DNA of 60,108 nucleotides from Hyphomicrobiales bacterium (GTDB lineage Bacteria > Pseudomonadota > Alphaproteobacteria > Rhizobiales > Rhizobiaceae). Both the position numbers and the translations under genes were made by a program. Every line of letters starts with the position of its first letter. The stretch's first letter is position 1. Below the pieces are notes generated by a model, which searched no databases, was not told the DNA's origin, and saw only the letters and a program-made list of their open reading frames with translations. This document shows, in pieces, positions 41,409 through 49,661 of this stretch. The DNA is taken from contig UCKM01000027.1 of the NCBI GenBank assembly GCA_900473175.1, positions 1 through 60,108 on the forward strand. The letters are read 5' to 3'.

Positions 41409-42390
41409 ATGCCGTACAAACACAACGCCGATCGTCGTCATCACATCGCAAAGACGAAATTTCGGATATCGAATTGGCCGGAGTACGAGGCAGGTCTGCG
41501 TCGGCGTGGCAGTCTTACACTTTGGATGACGCCGGAAGCATTGGCCGGATGGCGCGCACCACGGCGAAAGACACGAGGTGGTCAACCCCGCTATTCCCAT
41601 CTTGCCATCGAAACGGCGCTGACCCTGGGCTGCGTCTTCGGAATGCGGCTGCGCCAGACCGAAGGGCTCATGAACTCGGTGTTCGATATGATGGGACTTG
41701 ATATACCCGTCCCCGATCATACAACCCTGAGCCGTCGGGCACAGAAATGGATGCCACCCGCCCGACGAAACCCGCCTCTGCCGGACGGCCCGCTGCATGT
41801 GCTGGTCGACAGCACGGGGTTAAAGGTGTACGGCGCCGGGCAATGGCTTGAGGAGAAACATGGCGCCAGATCACGCCGCAACTGGCGCAAATTCCATCTG
41901 GCAGTGGATGCCAATAGTGGCGAGATCATTGCCCAAAGGCTGACCGACCAGGACACGGATGATCCTTCCCAGGTGGAGCCGTTGCTCAGCCAGATCGACG
42001 GCGAGATTGACCAGTTCACAGCCGACGGAGCGTATGATGGCACGCCAACCTATCGGTCTGTCCTGCAGCACTTGCAACCGCGAGCGTTGTCATTCCACCG
42101 CGTTCGACGGCGGTTGAAAGCGGTTCCGCCGGGCCACCCGGCCAAAGGGACAAGCACATAGCGGCGATCGCAAAAGACGGTCGGCTGCAATGGCAGGCGG
42201 CCACCGGCTACTGTAAGCGTGCGCTGATCGAAACCGCCATCGGGCGATACAAGGCATCAATCGGACGACGCCTGCGGGCCCGATCCTTTCCGGCTCAACA
42301 GACAGAGGTCGCCATCGGTTGCGCCGTTTTCAACCGTATGCTGGCATGTGGACGCCCGGACTCTGTCCGGCGTCATAACAAACAGGCATA
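41409..42390 (+). mobile_element. IS5-family transposase, frameshifted
   Basis: The frame from 41409 reads as an IS5-family transposase: RISNWPEYEAGLRRRGSLT, RYSHLAIETALTLGCVFGMRLRQTEG, HTTLSRRAQKW, and DDE-type LVDSTGLKVYG plus ADGAYDG. Near 42080 the frame changes: the expected STAVESG, GPPGQRDKHIAAI, KDGRLQWQAATGY and RALIETAIGRYK continue in another frame to about 42390. It is therefore inactive unless rescued by frameshifting. A weak inverted-end similarity exists between 41328 and about 42450. Confidence 0.85.
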
Positions 42391-42640
42391 ACAGGCGGCA
42401 TCAAAGATCGAACTGCGTCGAACTTCGGCTCGGTGCACCAACGCCCCTTTTAAGCCGATATTCGGCCGTTCCAAGCCAGTCTGAGAGGACCTCGCGGCGA
42501 GATGGGATCAGACGAGGCGAGGGGCAAACGGCGAATCTCGAATTTGTCGCGCACCGGTTTAGCTGCTCCGCAATCGCTCGCGTCAATGATGTCGCCCTCG
42601 ATGGTCGTTAGCCCTGTCGTACGTCTGCGGCCCTATGGGC
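42391..42640. other. Right flank of the IS5 element
   Basis: No gene recognised. Contains the probable right end of the IS5-type element near 42440-42460 and unidentified DNA. Confidence 0.35.
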
Positions 42641-42930
42641 ACCGACGCTGTTCCCTCGTGCTGCGCCGCAAGTCCTCGTGATGGGACAACCAGAGCGCTT
42701 CGCTCGCTGCCATCTCGGCGTAGCCGACATTCAGGCCCCCCCATCGATCTGCCTGAGCGAGGTGAAGGACGTATTCCCCCGGCGTGACGGCCAGAATGCG
42801 GGAGTCTGGTTGCGCTTGAGCGGCGCCCAGTTCTCCGAATTGCGCGGCCGCAGCGGCCAGCGCCACCGCTCCCAGGAACCGCCGCCGTGGATGATTGATT
42901 TGCCTCTGTCATCGATTTCTTTCGTGCTGC
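42641..42930 (-). pseudogene. Alpha/beta hydrolase N-terminal remnant with Tat signal
   Basis: On the minus strand the pieces NHPRRRFLGAVALAAAAAQ (twin-arginine signal), then GNTSFTSLRQIDGGA and LNVGYAEM, spread over three frames, match the start of exported alpha/beta hydrolases of the epoxide-hydrolase group. The catalytic region is missing. Frameshifts and truncation show it is dead. It sits near the intact epoxide hydrolase region and may be an old relative. Confidence 0.6.
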
Positions 42931-43060
42931 TTGAACCACGGTAGCAGAAGCAAGCTTTCATGCATCTCCGTCGTGTACTCCATAGCCGAAATTTCCCATG
43001 TAGAATCAGGCGAGAAGATACAGTGAGATACAATTTCCTTGCGATGCCAGCTCTCCTGCT

Positions 43061-44008
43061 TCACTGTGCCATCGCTCTGTCGCGCGCGTAACGCCGGATC
43101 GTTTGCGGCGGCTGTCCAAGCGTCCGGAGAAAAGCCCGGCGCATGCGATCGCTATCGGCAAAGCCGGTTTCCTCCGCGATCACGTCCATGGAGTGGCGAC
43201 CTTGTTCCATCAGCAGCCGCGCCGCCTCCACGCGCAGGTTCTCCACCGCCTTGGCGGGCGACTGCCCCGTCTCTGCCCGGAAGGCTCGGCTGAACTGACG
43301 CGGGCTCAAGCCCGCCGCATCCGCCAGCTCCTCCACTGACAGAATGCTGCGCAGGTTGGCCTTGGCGTAGTTGACCGATTTCTGGATCCGGTCGGACTTC
43401 GGGTCCAGTTCGAGCAACGCCGAGAACTGCGATTGGCCGCCGGCCCTGCGGTGGTAAACCACGAGCTTGCGAGCGACCGAGCGAGCGACGTCCGGGCCGT
43501 GGTCCTTCTCGACCATGGCGAGAGCCAGGTCGATGCCCGCCGTCATCCCCGCCGACGTCCACACGGTGCCATCGACGATGAAGATGCGATCCTCCTCGAC
43601 CCTGACGGCCGGGAAGCGCTCCCGGAGCTGGCGTGCAAAAAACCAGTGCGTCGTCGCACGGCGCCCATCCAGTAGTCCGGATTCCGCAAGGATGAATGCG
43701 CCGGTGCAGGGTGCGGCCAGCCGTCGCGCGGTTTGCCGGGAATGGCGCGCAAATTCGATCAGCCCCGGTGTCATCGGCTCGATCGTCGTGCCGGCTCCGA
43801 ACATCACGGTGTCGTAGGTCGTGCTGTCGAAGGCTTTCGTGATGACCCCGAAGCCAGCGGAAGACTTGACCTCACCACCGTTCTCGGAAAGCAGCTCGAT
43901 GTCGTAGGCCGGCTCTTCCAGCTGAATGTTGGTGATCTCGAAGGCAGTTACCGCAGCAAAACCCAAGAGCTGAAATCCGGGAAAGACGACGTAGGCGATC
44001 TTGTGCAT
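43061..44008 (-). CDS. GlxA-type AraC regulator with DJ-1/PfpI domain
   Basis: A 315-residue transcription factor. Residues 1-170 form a DJ-1/PfpI (class I glutamine amidotransferase-like) domain, with the elbow APCTGAFILAESGLLDGRRATTHW holding a cysteine. Residues 215-315 are two AraC helix-turn-helix units (SVEELADAAGLSPRQFSRAFRAETG and MDVIAEETGFADSDRMRRAFLRTLG). The binding site AAGGAGGTG before the ATG is nearly perfect. It is read away from the gap at 44.1 kb and may control the downstream-decayed hydrolase or the VOC and epoxide hydrolase genes upstream; target unknown. Confidence 0.9.
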   Translation of the reverse strand: MHKIAYVVFPGFQLLGFAAVTAFEITNIQLEEPAYDIELLSENGGEVKSSAGFGVITKAFDSTTYDTVMFGAGTTIEPMTPGLIEFARHSRQTARRLAAPCTGAFILAESGLLDGRRATTHWFFARQLRERFPAVRVEEDRIFIVDGTVWTSAGMTAGIDLALAMVEKDHGPDVARSVARKLVVYHRRAGGQSQFSALLELDPKSDRIQKSVNYAKANLRSILSVEELADAAGLSPRQFSRAFRAETGQSPAKAVENLRVEAARLLMEQGRHSMDVIAEETGFADSDRMRRAFLRTLGQPPQTIRRYARDRAMAQ

Positions 44009-44645
44009 GATGCACCTCCTTGTCTGAAACTGTCGTTTATACTACATTTACGCCATTGCAAGAAGCCGATGTCCTCACATGAAGAGGACGCTGCTCAGAT
44101 TGATGGACACCAGCAGCGGATATTCGACGACGCCATCATCCGTGCCCCGCAAAAAGGCGCGAGGTTTCGTCGGAAACCGGATGCCGCCCGCCTCATCGTA
44201 GACGCGTTGCGCGGCGACATCGACAGAGCAGTCGTGCCGGCGCAGCAGCAGGTCGGCGCCGAAAAACAAATCCTGCACTTGGCTGTGCGGTGCGATCTCC
44301 GGCGAAGAATGTACCCGCAGTCTGTGCCAGGTCGCTCGGATCGGCATCCTGGTGGAGCTCTTCATTCCCCACAAGGCACCGCCGGTGACGATAGTGGTCT
44401 TGACGTCCTCAAACTGGTTCCATTACTCGGGCCCTCCATGGGCCGCGACGATGCGGTTGAGAAGATGGGTCTGATTCCATGGGAAGCGGTGCGCTTCTCG
44501 CGGACGCAGCATACCGCTGCGACACCCACGTTACTATGCCAACCCGGCCGGGTAGCGGGCGCGGGCCCAAGCAGGTGAGAGGCAGCGGACGAGTAAGCAA
44601 TCGGGCCTTCGTGGATTGCACACCCGAAGACGTCGTCGCCGAGGC
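44009..44645. other. Stretch with a doubtful minus-strand ORF
   Basis: A minus-strand frame at 44075-44374 (about 90 codons, ending LVSINLSSVLFM) might be the end of a decayed gene, since its second half (FFGADLLLRRHDCSVDV, then IRFPTKPRAFLRGTDDG) reads like protein. I do not recognise it. The rest has no gene. Confidence 0.3.
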
Positions 44646-45284
44646 TTATAACGGCAGCGGCTTGCCGGCCTGCTCCTGTACGATGTAGTTGGCGTACCAG
44701 TCCGGCCAGTTCTCATCATGCGTGCCGCCCGTTCGCTTCTCGTGTTCGTCGTGGGCCGCCGCCGCGCGCCGGAGCGCCGCTGCGAGCTCTGTCGGTGAAG
44801 TGAACGTCGTGATGTCTGCATCCACGCGTCCGGGCAATCGCTCGGTGACCTCCTGCAGTAGCCAGCCGTTGCCGTCCGGGTCGCTGAAGGTGGCGTAGGA
44901 GCGGTAGCTGCGCCGCTCCGGATCCCGGCCGCTGACCGGCGGTTGTCCCGGACCGGTCCGATGGAAGATCTCGCTGATGTCGACGCCGCGTCCCGCGAGT
45001 TCGGCGCGCGCGGCTTCAATATCCGACACGACGAGATAGAGCCCGCTTGCCGAGCCGGGCGCAGCCGACGTCAGCCCCGTGCCGAAGTGGATCGAGCTCT
45101 GCGAGCCTGGCGGCGTGAACTGCACGACCCGGAATGTATCACCGACGGCAAAGTCGGCGTCGAGCCTCCAACCCAAGCCGTCATAAAAGCGCTTTGCACG
45201 ATCGACGTTCGAGATGGGGATAACGACGACTTCAAGTTTCAGGTCGACCGTTTGCACGTTGGGGGTTTTGGTTGCACTGGTCAT
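44646..45284 (-). CDS. VOC-family (glyoxalase-like) protein
   Basis: A 212-residue protein with one VOC module pair: KLEVVVIPISNVDRAKRFYDGLGWRLDADF starts the first, and SGLYLVVSDIEAARAELAGRGVDI the second, with FSDPDGNGWLLQEV as its closing strand. The C-terminal 60 residues are helical and carry a WPDWYANYIV block that is common in this subgroup. VOC enzymes are metal-dependent lyases, dioxygenases or resistance proteins; the reaction here is unknown. GAAGGAAAAG precedes ATG 45284. The epoxide hydrolase gene lies just upstream in the same direction, so both may form an operon. Confidence 0.85.
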   Translation of the reverse strand: MTSATKTPNVQTVDLKLEVVVIPISNVDRAKRFYDGLGWRLDADFAVGDTFRVVQFTPPGSQSSIHFGTGLTSAAPGSASGLYLVVSDIEAARAELAGRGVDISEIFHRTGPGQPPVSGRDPERRSYRSYATFSDPDGNGWLLQEVTERLPGRVDADITTFTSPTELAAALRRAAAAHDEHEKRTGGTHDENWPDWYANYIVQEQAGKPLPL

Positions 45285-45344
45285 GGCTTTTCCTTCTGGC
45301 TGGGAAGGCGGCGCGCTGAGCGCCTCCCTTCGTTCTCAAATCGA

Positions 45345-46700
45345 CTAACGCAGCGACCTGAAAGCAGCACGCAACTCTTCAGTGAAGACTTCCGGCTGTT
45401 CCCAGGCCGCAAAGTGCCCGCCCTTTGGCAGTCGATTGTAGTAGATCAGCTTCGGGAAGGCTTTCTCGGTCCAACTGCGGGGAGCGGTGTAGATTTCGTG
45501 AGGAAAAGCGCTCACCGCGACCGGGATGGTAACGCCCTTGGGAGCGAAGAACGCGAGCTTGCTTTCCCAGAAGAGGCGACCCGAAGACAGCCCCGTGTTA
45601 GTCAGCCAGTAGAGCGTGATGTTGTCGAGGATGTCATCGCGCGTCAGCCCTTCGGAAGCCCCGTCAAAGACGCGGCCGATCAGCTTCTGGCTCTCCGGAT
45701 CATGGTCGATCATCCAGGCGGCAAGCGAGATGGGCGAATCGTCCAGGCCGTAGAGTGTCTGCGGCCGGGCCCCCATTTCCAACGCGTAGCCGACGCGATG
45801 CTTGTAGAAGAAATCGAGCTGCTTCCACGCGTACTCCTCGTCGCCCTTCAGGCCCGTCGGCTGCGGACCGCCGGCCAGCGCCGCTGAAATGTTGTCGGGA
45901 AGCGTGCCGGGCATGTTGGTGTGGATGCCAAGCAGCCCTGCAGGCTTTTGTAACGCCATCTGCTCGTTGACTGCGTCACCCCAGTCGCCGCCCTGCGCGA
46001 CATATTTCTTGTAACCCAAGCGGTCCATCAGAACGGCCCAAGCCCGCGCGACACGCTGCGGGTCCCAGCCGAGCTCGGTGGGCTTGCCGGAAAAGCCGTA
46101 ACCGGGGATTGATGGAATTATGACGTCAAACGCATCGGCTGCGGTGCCGCCGTGCGCTGTAGGATTGGTCAACGGATCAATGATCTTCAACTGCTCGATG
46201 ATCGAGCCGGGCCAACCATGTGTAATGATGACGGGCAGCGCGTTGGGGTGCTTCGACTTCACGTGGATGAAGTGTATGTCGACGCCGTCGATATTCGTCA
46301 CAAACTGAGGCAGGGCGTCCAACCTCGCCTCGACCTTTCGCCAGTCGTGCTGGTTAGCCCAATACTCGGCGAGCTTCTGCATCGTGGCAAGTCGCACGCC
46401 TTGGGAGTCGTCCGTGACCAGCTCGCGATCCGGCCACCTGGTTGCCTTAATCCGCCGTTTGAGGTCGTCAATAGCCTCATCGGTTGCATGGAACTGGAAT
46501 GGACGGATGGTTTGGTCGACAGCCGCCCGGCCTTCAGACACACCCGTTACGGAAGCCTGCGTAACCTCGACGCCGCTCCGCGCAGGAGAGCTCGTTTCGG
46601 CGTGAGCCCCGACCGCGGGAAGAAAAATTGCGATCGCTCCAGCCAATGCATAGGCGGCTAGGCGATTGCGCTTGCCAATTATCGAATAGGATCTCGACAT
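45345..46700 (-). CDS. Epoxide hydrolase, exported
   Basis: A 451-residue alpha/beta hydrolase of the epoxide hydrolase family. A signal peptide is visible (LAAYALAGAIAIFLPAVGAHAE). The N-terminal EHN-type lid (IRPFQFHATDEAIDDLKRRIKATRWPD) precedes the core: HGWPGS oxyanion motif in VIITHGWPGSIIE, nucleophile Asp in AQGGDWGDAVNEQ, and the histidine in LPKGGHFAAWEQPE. Two lid tyrosines are expected but not located with certainty. ATG 46700 has TTGGAG upstream, while the frame extends to 46886 without a better start. It opens epoxides to diols. Neighbours are a VOC protein and an SDR, pointing to turnover of organic xenobiotics. Confidence 0.9.
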   Translation of the reverse strand: MSRSYSIIGKRNRLAAYALAGAIAIFLPAVGAHAETSSPARSGVEVTQASVTGVSEGRAAVDQTIRPFQFHATDEAIDDLKRRIKATRWPDRELVTDDSQGVRLATMQKLAEYWANQHDWRKVEARLDALPQFVTNIDGVDIHFIHVKSKHPNALPVIITHGWPGSIIEQLKIIDPLTNPTAHGGTAADAFDVIIPSIPGYGFSGKPTELGWDPQRVARAWAVLMDRLGYKKYVAQGGDWGDAVNEQMALQKPAGLLGIHTNMPGTLPDNISAALAGGPQPTGLKGDEEYAWKQLDFFYKHRVGYALEMGARPQTLYGLDDSPISLAAWMIDHDPESQKLIGRVFDGASEGLTRDDILDNITLYWLTNTGLSSGRLFWESKLAFFAPKGVTIPVAVSAFPHEIYTAPRSWTEKAFPKLIYYNRLPKGGHFAAWEQPEVFTEELRAAFRSLR

Positions 46701-46963
46701 GATCATTCTCCAATGAAAGAACTCAAGGGGCAAAACACCTCCATTTGGCGGCTTTCCTTGGGTTCGGTTATGTTTTGACCGGCGTTTGCGCCGATCGTCT
46801 AAATCTTTCTCATCCGCAGGACGGAGTTGTCCTTCGGTTCTTGAACCAATCTCCAATGCGTGACCTGATGCGTTGGCTTCGGTCACAGAGTGACGTTCGG
46901 CTCCCGGTTTCCCATTCTCCTTGAGGAGCGCAGCCCGGACCTGCCGGGCTCGCTAACAGATCA

Positions 46964-48031
46964 TCAGGACAGCCGGGATATCGTCGACGCGCCTTCCTTT
47001 GGGTTGGTGCCGCGCGGCTCGTAAGCACGCTGGTCACGCACGATCTGGAAGGCGATCGTCAAAAGCTTGCGCGCGATGGCCACACGCGCCTTGTTGGTTC
47101 CTCTGATCTTCAGGTGCTCGTATTGGGCTCGAAGCTGCGCATCGCTGGCGATGGCCGGCGCGACCGCCTCGACGAAAGCCCAGCGCAGCCACTTGTTGCC
47201 CTGGTTGATGATCTTGCCGTGGAAGGTCTTGCCGCCGGAGGAATAGGTCGAGGGCACCAGCCCGGCATAGGCGGCAAGTTTCTTCGGCGTGCGAAACCGC
47301 GATATGTCATCGATCTCCGCATCGATCAGTCGGGCGAAGAATTCGCCGATGCCGGGGATCGTCTTCAACAGCTTCACATTGGCATTGGCCTTGGTCATGG
47401 CCCGGATCGTCGCTTCCGACTGCTTGATCCGCATGTCGATGTCGCCGATGAAAGCGAGACCGCGATCGATCTGGATGCGGTCGATCTCTGAGACGTTGAC
47501 CTGCGCCAGCTGGGCGCGGCCGGCCTTGCCGAACAGGTCGCCAAGCTTCTTCAGTTGTGCCGTCTGCTCCGGATAACGATCAAACACCGTGACGATCCGG
47601 TTCTTCGTCATCGTGCGCAGCCGCACGTAAAACATCCGCTCGCGCAGTGCGACGCGAAGGTCCCGCGATCTCTCGCTTGATGCCCAGGCTTCGGGTACCA
47701 GATCGGCCCGAAGCAGATGCGCCAGCACCGTCGCGTCGATCTTGTCGGTCTTGATCTTGGCGTCGGCGATTGCCTTGACCTTCAGCGGATGGGCGAGAAC
47801 GACATCATCACAAATGTCGTCGAGCCAGTCGTACATCACCATCCAGTTGCGCGTCGCCTCGACAACCGCATGCGAGTTCTCGCGGTATTGCTCCCGAAAG
47901 CCGCCAAGCGACTGGCGGTCGTTCTTCACCCGGCCGGAGCGCAGCGTCTTGCCGCTGCTGTCCTGAACGACCAGGTGGCTATAGGATTTGTGGTAATCCA
48001 CGCCGATATGGTAATCATAAGAGGCAGTCAT
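46964..48031 (-). mobile_element. IS110-family element transposase, apparently intact
   Basis: A 355-residue IS110-type transposase with the DEDD N-terminal domain (YHIGVDYHKSYSHLVVQD, then VVEATRNWMVMYDWL and KTDKIDATVLAHLLRADL) and the C-terminal domain with the serine block (LLKTIPGIGEFFARLIDAEID, FRTPKKLAAYAGLVPSTYSSGGK). The frame is unbroken from ATG 48031 to its stop. It sits between the epoxide hydrolase and the end of the SDR gene. IS110 transposases work with a bridge RNA encoded in the element's non-coding end. Confidence 0.9.
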
Positions 48032-48250
48032 GCTTCCAACTCCCTTATTGAGATCTGCAAAACCCCAATAGGATAAGCCGAAAGGCGGGAAGTGTGACTG
48101 TCCCTCGATCATCATCTGCATCTCAGTGATCCGTTCTATCGGTGGAGGCGCCGTCTTTCATGTCACCTCCTTGCTTCGAGGATCGACGGAACGCCGTCGA
48201 CGCACATTTCAATGGGTGCGGTTTTTGACGCCTGGGCGTGCATTGCTCCC
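48032..48250 (-). ncRNA. Candidate bridge RNA region of the IS110 element
   Basis: About 220 bases lie between the transposase start and the point where SDR homology ends (near 48256). In IS110-group elements the left non-coding end upstream of the transposase encodes a bridge RNA with target- and donor-binding loops. Short complementary pieces are visible (for example GGAGGCG and CGCCTCC-like stretches), but I could not fold it by hand. Extent approximate. Confidence 0.35.
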
Positions 48251-49042
48251 TATTCTATATCGGGCGGCAGGTGCGCTAAGGGAGAGGCTCGGCATGAGCT
48301 TCTGCCGCGCCGCTTCGTAAGCCTTCCAGTCGCGTGTGTCCGGAAGCGACGGAATGGTGATCTGCTCGCCGAGGTCGAAGCCGGCAAGCGAGGCATCCAC
48401 CATGTCCTCGGCGGACATGACCATCTCGCTGGGCATATTCTCCAGGGGCCTGCCGGCAATGTCCCAGAAATCGGTCGCTGTAGCGCCCGGAAGAACTGCC
48501 TGGACGCGGATATTCTTTTCAGCAAGCTCCTTCTGGAGCGACAAGCTGAAGGCCAGCACGAAGGCCTTGCTTCCGCCGTACACTCCGTTCAGCCGTTCCG
48601 GCGCGATACCGACGATCGAGGCAATGTTGATGATCGCACCGGTACCACGCTTCACGAAGCCAGGCACCGCAGCATAGGTCAACCGCGTCAGCGCGGTGAC
48701 GTTCAGCGTGATCATCTCTTCCATCTTGTCGACATCGGATACCAGCAGCGGAGCGGTCGCGCCGACACCGGCATTGTTGACCAGTGTGGTGATGCTGGCG
48801 TCGGTCCGAAGCACCTTCTCGACCCGGCCGAGATCATCCTTGTTGCCAAGGTCGGCCGCGACCACCTCGACAGCGCGACCGGTCTCGTTGGTGAGGCGCT
48901 CCGCGAGCGCATTGAGGCGCGCCTTGTTGCGGGCCACGAGGATCAGGTCATAGCCCCGGCGCGCCAGGCGATCGGCATAAATCGCGCCGATACCAGAGGA
49001 AGCCCCAGTGATCAGTGCGGTACCATTCGAGTTCTCAGTCAT
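48209..49042 (-). CDS. Short-chain dehydrogenase/reductase
   Basis: A 277-codon SDR. Cofactor loop TGASSGIG at residues 12-19, NNAGVGA at about 90, catalytic Ser in NIASIVG and YGGSK (Tyr and Lys) at about 155-159. It reduces or oxidises an unknown carbonyl/alcohol with NAD(P). ATG 49042 follows GGAGATTGTG. The family end is near PAARY; the last 15 residues (RIGSNARPGVKNRTH) are not family-like and come from sequence next to the IS110 element, so the insertion has replaced the natural stop. The enzyme core is complete. Confidence 0.88.
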   Translation of the reverse strand: MTENSNGTALITGASSGIGAIYADRLARRGYDLILVARNKARLNALAERLTNETGRAVEVVAADLGNKDDLGRVEKVLRTDASITTLVNNAGVGATAPLLVSDVDKMEEMITLNVTALTRLTYAAVPGFVKRGTGAIINIASIVGIAPERLNGVYGGSKAFVLAFSLSLQKELAEKNIRVQAVLPGATATDFWDIAGRPLENMPSEMVMSAEDMVDASLAGFDLGEQITIPSLPDTRDWKAYEAARQKLMPSLSLSAPAARYRIGSNARPGVKNRTH

Positions 49043-49184
49043 CACAATCTCCATCGGTTGAATTTGGAGCCCTGATATTAGGGCAAAGCCCGTACGTCTC
49101 AAATGTCATATATCCGGCAATTTGGGACATTCGACTGAGCATAGGATCTGACTGGCCTCCAGGTGGGTCTTCCGCCTGAAAAGA

Positions 49185-49372
49185 GATCCTTTTTGCCCAG
49201 CTGTTGTGCAGCGCCTCTCGGGTTCCGGGCCGGAGCCACCGAAGAAACAAGCTTCAACTCGAAACCCGCGAGGCCGAGCTGATACATCAGGGCACGTGGT
49301 AGTTGCCGGTAGCCTCAAGCCCGACTTGTACGGGCAGATTGTACTCCTTCAGCAGCGGGATTAAACCAGAAG
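49185..49372 (-). mobile_element. IS110/IS116 transposase fragment
   Basis: On the minus strand LLKEYNLPVQVGLEATGNYHVP is followed, after a one-base deletion, by MYQLGLAGFELKLVSSVA and, after another shift, by TREALHNSW. These are consecutive blocks of an IS110/IS116-type transposase N-terminal domain. Only about 60 codons remain. The rest of 49043-49661 has no recognisable gene. Confidence 0.7.
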
Positions 49373-49661
49373 GACCACGCTGCCGCCGTCAAGTTGCTTG
49401 GAGACACCTTGGGGAAGGGCCGACGCCGCAGGCGCCGCCTCAACAAGCTGCTTGCATGCAAGGAGGTGCAGCACGGCGGCTCGCGCACTGGCCGCAGTCA
49501 GGGAACTCATGCTGAACGACTTGACGAATACGGCGTCTGGGCAAAGCAAATGCTCGCGGACGGTTCCGTGACGCTGGGATGCGCTGCGACGCACGGGGAA
49601 ATCGACTAGGGGCAGCCACCGAGCCAAGCTTGCTGAACGACCGTTGCGGGGCGGTTCAACG

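Noticed and set aside
41328-42460. Terminal inverted repeats of the IS5 element
   Set aside because: GGGCTTCGTGCATGAA and the complement of CGGTGCACCAACGCCC are only loosely similar; boundaries not claimed.
43733-44578. Long plus-strand open frame of 281 codons
   Set aside because: It is antisense to the GlxA-type regulator and has no family motif; a shadow of GC-rich coding DNA.
44409-44688. Short open frames on both strands between the regulator and the VOC gene
   Set aside because: Low-complexity Arg/Pro-rich translations without motifs; probably chance.
48212-49075. Plus-strand open frame of 287 codons
   Set aside because: Exact shadow of the minus-strand SDR gene, whose TGASSGIG and YxxxK motifs are clear.
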